From Lysinibacillus composti (lineage in GTDB: Bacteria; Bacillota; Bacilli; Bacillales_A; Planococcaceae), in NCBI RefSeq assembly GCF_016908465.1, contig NZ_JAFBDY010000001.1, positions 186,001-250,000 on the forward strand: a stretch of DNA of 64,000 nt, written 5' to 3'. The notes beneath the pieces were generated by a model that saw nothing but the letters and a program-made list of their open reading frames with translations, had not been told where the DNA came from and did not search any database. Below are positions 59,832 through 64,000 of the stretch, piece by piece. The stretch's first letter is position 1. Every line of letters starts with the position of its first letter. The translations under genes were made by a program, and so were the position numbers.

Positions 59832-59990
59832 CAAAATAAGTTGGGGAAAAAGAAAAAATATAGAAATATAAAAAAAGTGTGAATAAATTTTTAAATCAAG
59901 ATGAACACCTTTATTTGTTAAAATCTATATTAGTTTTATTTGTTAGTCGTCTGACTTATGAATATACATAGTCTATGAAGTAGGTGTTAT

Positions 59991-61202
59991 ATGAATATTT
60001 TGTGGGGAATTTTTGGTATTCTAGTTGTCGTTCTGATCGCTATTTTATTTTCAATGAATCGTAAAGCTATAAATTGGAGAACGATTATTGGGGGATTAGC
60101 GATCCAATTAGCCTTTGCCTTTGTGGTTTTAAAATGGGAATTTGGACGAGAAGTTTTAATGAGAATTTCAGAAGGGATACAAAACTTAATTAATTATGCA
60201 AATGAAGGAATTACTTTTGTTTTTGGGCCTTTAGCAGACACAGAAGCAACTGGTTTTGTATTTGCCATTCATGTTTTAACTGTAATTATTTTCTTCTCGG
60301 CATTAATTTCTGTTCTTTATTATCTCGGTATTATGCAAATTGTGATTCGTATTCTTGGAGGGGCTTTATCTAAATTATTAGGTACGAGTAAGGTGGAATC
60401 TGTAAACTCAGCTGCAAATATATTTGTTGGGCAGACAGAAGCTCCATTAGTAATTCGACCATTCTTAGAGAAAATGACGAAATCTGAACTATTTGCTGTA
60501 ATGACTGGAGGGTTAGCTTCAGTTTCGGGTTCAGTATTAGTTGGATACTCATTATTAGGGGTTCCGTTAGAATATTTAATTGCTGCTAGTTTTATGGCAG
60601 CGCCAGCCGGATTAGTTATGGCTAAGTTAATGTTACCTGAAACAGAAAAAGTGGATGATTCAAACTTTAAATTAGACAAGGGGTCAGACTCTGCTAATGT
60701 CATTGATGCAGCTGCTCGTGGAGCAGGAGATGGCTTGAAGTTAGCTGTGAATGTTGGAGCTATGTTATTGGCGTTTATCGCATTGATTGCTCTTCTTAAC
60801 GGGATTTTAAGTGGTATTGGTTCTATCTTTGGTTTTGACCATATTACTTTAGAAGGTATACTTGGATATGTTTTTTCACCATTAGCCTTTGCCATAGGTG
60901 TACCTTGGCAAGAAGCGGTTACGGCAGGTTCATATATTGGGCAAAAACTTGTTTTAAATGAATTTGTTGCGTATTCAAATTTTGCACCAGATATCCAGAA
61001 TTTATCGGATAAAACCGTAATGATTATTAGTTTTGCATTATGTGGTTTTGCTAATTTAAGTTCAATGGCTATACTAATTGGTGGTCTAGGATCAATGGCA
61101 CCAAACCGTCGTCCAATTATAGCGAAAATGGCAATAAGAGCAGTTTTTGCTGGAACGCTTGCTTCTTTATTAAGTGCAGCAATTGCAGGAATGTTTATTT
61201 AA
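59991..61202 (+). CDS. NupC-family concentrative nucleoside transporter
   Basis: Ion-coupled nucleoside importer (CNT family). 403 residues with about ten membrane helices; family segments VFGPLADTEATGFVFAIHVL, VGQTEAPLVIRPFLEKMT, GLASVSGSVLVGY, and KTVMIISFALCGFANLSSMA. An insertion between tcdA-mnmA-yrrB region and recD2 relative to B. subtilis. SD is poor (AAGTAGGTG) before ATG 59991. Confidence 0.93.
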   Translation: MNILWGIFGILVVVLIAILFSMNRKAINWRTIIGGLAIQLAFAFVVLKWEFGREVLMRISEGIQNLINYANEGITFVFGPLADTEATGFVFAIHVLTVIIFFSALISVLYYLGIMQIVIRILGGALSKLLGTSKVESVNSAANIFVGQTEAPLVIRPFLEKMTKSELFAVMTGGLASVSGSVLVGYSLLGVPLEYLIAASFMAAPAGLVMAKLMLPETEKVDDSNFKLDKGSDSANVIDAAARGAGDGLKLAVNVGAMLLAFIALIALLNGILSGIGSIFGFDHITLEGILGYVFSPLAFAIGVPWQEAVTAGSYIGQKLVLNEFVAYSNFAPDIQNLSDKTVMIISFALCGFANLSSMAILIGGLGSMAPNRRPIIAKMAIRAVFAGTLASLLSAAIAGMFI

Positions 61203-61206
61203 AAGT

Positions 61207-61241
61207 AAGGCGTGTAAAAAATCTACACGCCTTTTAATTTT
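61207..61241. terminator. Bidirectional terminator nupC-type / hisA
   Basis: AAGGCGTGTA pairs with TACACGCCTT around a 7-base loop; T-rich tail on the plus strand. Confidence 0.88.
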
Positions 61242-61998
61242 ATCTCTTTTTACAATAAGAAACGACGTCTTGATAAGGTAGGTCTCCACCGAATATATCA
61301 AGTGCACTACCAATTGTTACGTGAAGTTTTCCATCTGAAAGTTTTTCGAATTTTTGAAGGTCTTCAAGTGACCGTACCCCACCCGCATAGGTTGTTGGAA
61401 TGGATGTCCACTTCGCAAGATCACTCACTAATTCTTCCTGCATTCCACTTCTTTTTCCTTCTACATCTACAGCATGAATTAATAATTCATCACAAAATTG
61501 TTCAATATAGGGAATTGATTGAGCATTTACTTCAAAGGTACTAAATTTCGTCCACTTATCTGTTACAACAAACCATTTATCCTCTCGCTTTTTACAACTT
61601 AAATCAATTACAATATGTTCTTTTCCTACTTCATCAATTAACCTATTTAATCGTTCCAAGTCTAATTGACCATCATGAAATATATAAGATGTGACAATAA
61701 CATGTGTTGCCCCTGCATCGATATACTTCTTGGCATTTTCACCAGAAATGCCACCACCTACTTGTAAACCACCAGGATAGGCTTTAAGTGCAAGTAGAGC
61801 AGCATCTTCATTACCAGTCCCTAACATAATGACGTGTCCGCCAGTTAAACCATCTTTTGCAAACATCTTAGCAAAATAAGTAGAATCATTTTCAGAAATA
61901 AAATTTTCAACAACCGACTGGTCTTTATGACCTAGTGTACTCCCGACGATTTGTTTTACTTTCCCATCATGTAAATCAATGCAAGGTCTAAATTCCAC
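61240..61998 (-). CDS. hisA: HisA of the eukaryotic type (ProFAR isomerase)
   Basis: Isomerises ProFAR to PRFAR in histidine synthesis (TIM barrel). 252 residues. The start FRPCIDLHDGKVKQIVGSTL, DLSCKK, DKWFVVTDKWTKF, LLIHAVDVEGKRSGM and TYAGGVRSLEDL match the HIS6 family of fungi and plants rather than the usual bacterial HisA (MxIxPAIDxxxG). First Asp and the internal DVEG Asp that serve catalysis appear present. GTG start at 61998 (minus) with a distant SD AGAAGGG. No other his gene nearby. Confidence 0.9.
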   Translation of the reverse strand: MEFRPCIDLHDGKVKQIVGSTLGHKDQSVVENFISENDSTYFAKMFAKDGLTGGHVIMLGTGNEDAALLALKAYPGGLQVGGGISGENAKKYIDAGATHVIVTSYIFHDGQLDLERLNRLIDEVGKEHIVIDLSCKKREDKWFVVTDKWTKFSTFEVNAQSIPYIEQFCDELLIHAVDVEGKRSGMQEELVSDLAKWTSIPTTYAGGVRSLEDLQKFEKLSDGKLHVTIGSALDIFGGDLPYQDVVSYCKKR

Positions 61999-62312
61999 GA
62001 AATCTCACAAACCCTTCTTTAAAAATTCATAAAAAAATACTAGTAACTGTCTCTGTAACATAAGAAATTCACTATATAAATGGTAGAGAATTCAACATTG
62101 TATATCATCAACTTATCCTTTTGTAAGGAGGAAGAATATGAGTTAAATAAAGTGAATTACAGAGCCAATAGGTTAAAAATATCATATCATTCATCATCAA
62201 AAATATCGAGTTCCCATTGTTTAGTAGGAATAAGTAAGACAGCTTAGTTAGGTTATGATAAAATCGAAAGTACGAAAAATGTAATTAATGTAATTAAAGG
62301 GGGCGTACAAGG
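61999..62312 (+). other. Non-coding gap between hisA and recD2, with a dipeptide start-stop
   Basis: About 314 bases without a usable gene. It includes an ideal SD AAGGAGGA (62125-62132) five bases before ATG-AGT-TAA (62138-62146), a two-codon frame, and then interrupted codons. The recD2 SD AAAGGGGG is at 62296-62303. Otherwise AT-rich with nothing recognised. Confidence 0.5.
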
Positions 62313-64000
62313 GTGGCAAATCATTTGAATTTATTTGAAGTGAATCAATTGTTCGTACTTGGCCGTCCAATCGTTTCCATTTTCCATAACCCAACAAATA
62401 TGTATTCAATTGTCCGGGTGAAAATTCAAGAGACCAATTTACAATATAGTGATAAGGAAATCATTGTTGTTGGTTATTTTCCAAAATTAACAGAGGATGA
62501 ATTATATCGCTTTACTGGTAATTTAAAATCACATCCAAAATACGGCCTACAATTCCAAGCTGAAACCTTTGAAAAGGAGGTTCCTGCAACTGAGCAGGGG
62601 GTCGTGCATTTTCTATCTAGTGATTTGTTTCCTGGAATTGGACAAAAAACTGCAGAACTCATAGTTGAAAAACTTGGAACGGATGCAATTAAGAGAATTA
62701 TGGAAGACGCTGAAGCATTAGATGTGATTCCTCGTTTAAATGACGATAAAAAGATAATGATTCGTCAAACGTTACAAGAAAACCTAGGACTAGAACGAAT
62801 CATGATTCAACTAAGTCAATGGGGGTTCGGTCCACAATTAGGAATGAAAATCTACCAAAATTATCGCGAGGAAACAATTCAACTACTAACCGAAAATCCT
62901 TATCGACTAATTGAAGATATCGAAGGTGTTGGATTCGGGCGAGCGGATGAACTTGGAGCTAGACTTGGAATTAAAGGCAATCATCCCGATCGCATTAAGG
63001 CAGCGGTTTTACATATTTTAACGAATGCGGCATTATCAGAAGGACATGTGTTTTTAGATGCGGAGCATGTTTTGCCAGATGTAAAAAAGATGCTAGAGCA
63101 AAGCCAATCTGAAGTAATTCCATATGAGTCAATTTCCGAAGCAGTTATTGAAATGCGTGAGGAAAGCAAAATTTGTGGTGAAGAAACAAGACTCTATTTA
63201 CCGTCTCTTTATTTTAGTGAAATCGGGATAGCATCTAAAATAGTAGATTTGCTAAAAACAAATGAGTCTCAACAACGATTTTCAAAAGATGAAATTCGAA
63301 AAGCTATCGGTGAAGTTGAAGAGCGATTTGAAGTGTCCTATGCGGAGACACAAGTTCAGGCCATCGAATGTGCACTAAATTCATCTGTCATGATATTAAC
63401 TGGGGGACCTGGTACGGGGAAAACTACTGTTATACGAGGTCTCGTAGAAGTCTATGCGGAACTTCATGGTTTATCCTTAAATCCAAAAGAATATGCGCAA
63501 AAAGAAGAGCCATTTCCAATTGTATTAGCAGCTCCAACAGGAAGAGCAGCAAAACGTTTAGCGGAATCAACGGACCTACCTGCCATGACAATTCATCGAC
63601 TTCTTGGTTTTAATGGACAGGAAAAGGAAGAAGAGACTGAAAGGGAAGTTGAAGGGCGACTTATTATTATTGATGAGATGTCCATGGTAGATACGTGGCT
63701 AGCTCATCAATTACTAAAAAGCATAAGTGAAGATGCACAGGTAGTATTTGTTGGCGACCAAGATCAACTTCCACCTGTTGGACCTGGACAAGTATTAAAA
63801 GATTTATTAGCTTCCAAACAAATCCCAACAGTAGAATTAACTGATGTTTATCGACAGGCGGAAGGTTCAACAATAATAGAATTAGCCCATCAAATTAAAA
63901 AAGGTACTATTCCGCAAACATTAACAGATAAAACAACAGACCGCTCCTTTATTAAAGCATCTGCTGATCAAGTAGCAAATGTTGTAACTCAAATCGTAAA
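62313..64000 (+). CDS. recD2: RecD2-type 5'-3' DNA helicase, 3'-truncated by window edge
   Basis: SF1B helicase, RecBC-independent, acting in replication-fork and mismatch processing. 562 codons are visible; the C-terminal SH3-like and helicase parts continue beyond base 64000. N-terminal OB-like domain with extended region, helix-hairpin-helix segments (SDLFPGIGQKTAELIVEKLG, IEDIEGVGFGRADELG), Walker A LTGGPGTGKTTV, motif Ia APTGRAAKRLAEST, Walker B LIIIDEMSMVD and motif III VGDQDQLPPVGPG. Start GTG 62313 with SD AAAGGGGG nine bases before. Corresponds to B. subtilis yrrC after yrrB. Confidence 0.97.
   Translation, partial: MANHLNLFEVNQLFVLGRPIVSIFHNPTNMYSIVRVKIQETNLQYSDKEIIVVGYFPKLTEDELYRFTGNLKSHPKYGLQFQAETFEKEVPATEQGVVHFLSSDLFPGIGQKTAELIVEKLGTDAIKRIMEDAEALDVIPRLNDDKKIMIRQTLQENLGLERIMIQLSQWGFGPQLGMKIYQNYREETIQLLTENPYRLIEDIEGVGFGRADELGARLGIKGNHPDRIKAAVLHILTNAALSEGHVFLDAEHVLPDVKKMLEQSQSEVIPYESISEAVIEMREESKICGEETRLYLPSLYFSEIGIASKIVDLLKTNESQQRFSKDEIRKAIGEVEERFEVSYAETQVQAIECALNSSVMILTGGPGTGKTTVIRGLVEVYAELHGLSLNPKEYAQKEEPFPIVLAAPTGRAAKRLAESTDLPAMTIHRLLGFNGQEKEEETEREVEGRLIIIDEMSMVDTWLAHQLLKSISEDAQVVFVGDQDQLPPVGPGQVLKDLLASKQIPTVELTDVYRQAEGSTIIELAHQIKKGTIPQTLTDKTTDRSFIKASADQVANVVTQIV

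Noticed and set aside
60320-60895. 191-codon minus-strand frame within the nucleoside transporter gene
   Set aside because: Shadow of a hydrophobic coding sequence; no SD and no recognisable domain.

Overview
The window is a contiguous chromosomal segment of a low-GC, spore-forming member of the Bacillales. Five sporulation genes recognisable by sequence (spoVID, spo0B, spoIVFB, safA, spoVB), two more called largely from position (spoIVFA, a spoIIB-like gene), abundant TTG/GTG starts behind strong Shine-Dalgarno sequences, and a gene order close to the Bacillus subtilis hemA-to-recD2 region all point that way. The eukaryotic-type HisA, a second folC and the rearranged safA-ysxE pair suggest a Lysinibacillus/Solibacillus/Ureibacillus-type (Planococcaceae) organism rather than Bacillus proper; genus is inference. 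No phage, transposase, CRISPR array, rRNA or tRNA was seen.

Layout. 1-6.1 kb: tetrapyrrole operon hemA(partial)-hemX-hemC-hemD-hemB-hemL. 6.2-7.8 kb: spoVID with long tandem repeats, plus a small antisense-oriented membrane protein gene. 7.9-13.9 kb: a T-box leader reading a Val codon, valS, then two adjacent folC paralogues. 14-20.3 kb: spoIIB-like, maf, radC, mreBCD, minCD. 20.4-25.3 kb: spoIVFA-spoIVFB, L21 leader, rplU-prp-rpmA, an 800-base non-coding stretch with a hairpin-rich element and a pseudoknot-like motif, spo0B-obgE. 25.5-30.5 kb: pheB, pheA, a DCC-family protein, divergent niaR, safA-ysxE. 30.6-35 kb: ruvAB-queA-tgt-yajC. 35.2-46.4 kb: DUF421 gene, spoVB (convergent), comN, secDF, recJ, apt, relA, dtd. 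46.4-49 kb: a manganese-catalase-fold protein that seems to lack most metal ligands, and a four-SH3 cell-wall amidase. 49.2-53.1 kb: His-type T-box, hisS-aspS, 6S RNA. 53.2-64 kb: tcdA, an unrecognised gene, rarA (minus), cymR-iscS-mnmA, a TPR gene, a NupC transporter, eukaryotic-type hisA (minus), and the start of recD2.

How it works together. Most of the window is housekeeping: haem synthesis, aminoacyl-tRNA supply controlled by uncharged tRNA, cell shape and division, ribosome assembly, queuosine and 2-thiouridine tRNA modification, recombination, stringent response and protein export. Sporulation genes are interleaved with these. Points that differ from the textbook arrangement are: SpoVID without its usual C-terminal LysM domain while ysxE sits behind safA; niaR kept without the NAD biosynthesis genes; a duplicated folC; a probably non-catalytic catalase homologue with a sequestered ribosome-binding site; extra structured RNA in front of the valS T-box, upstream of spo0B and before secDF; and a HisA of the eukaryotic family.
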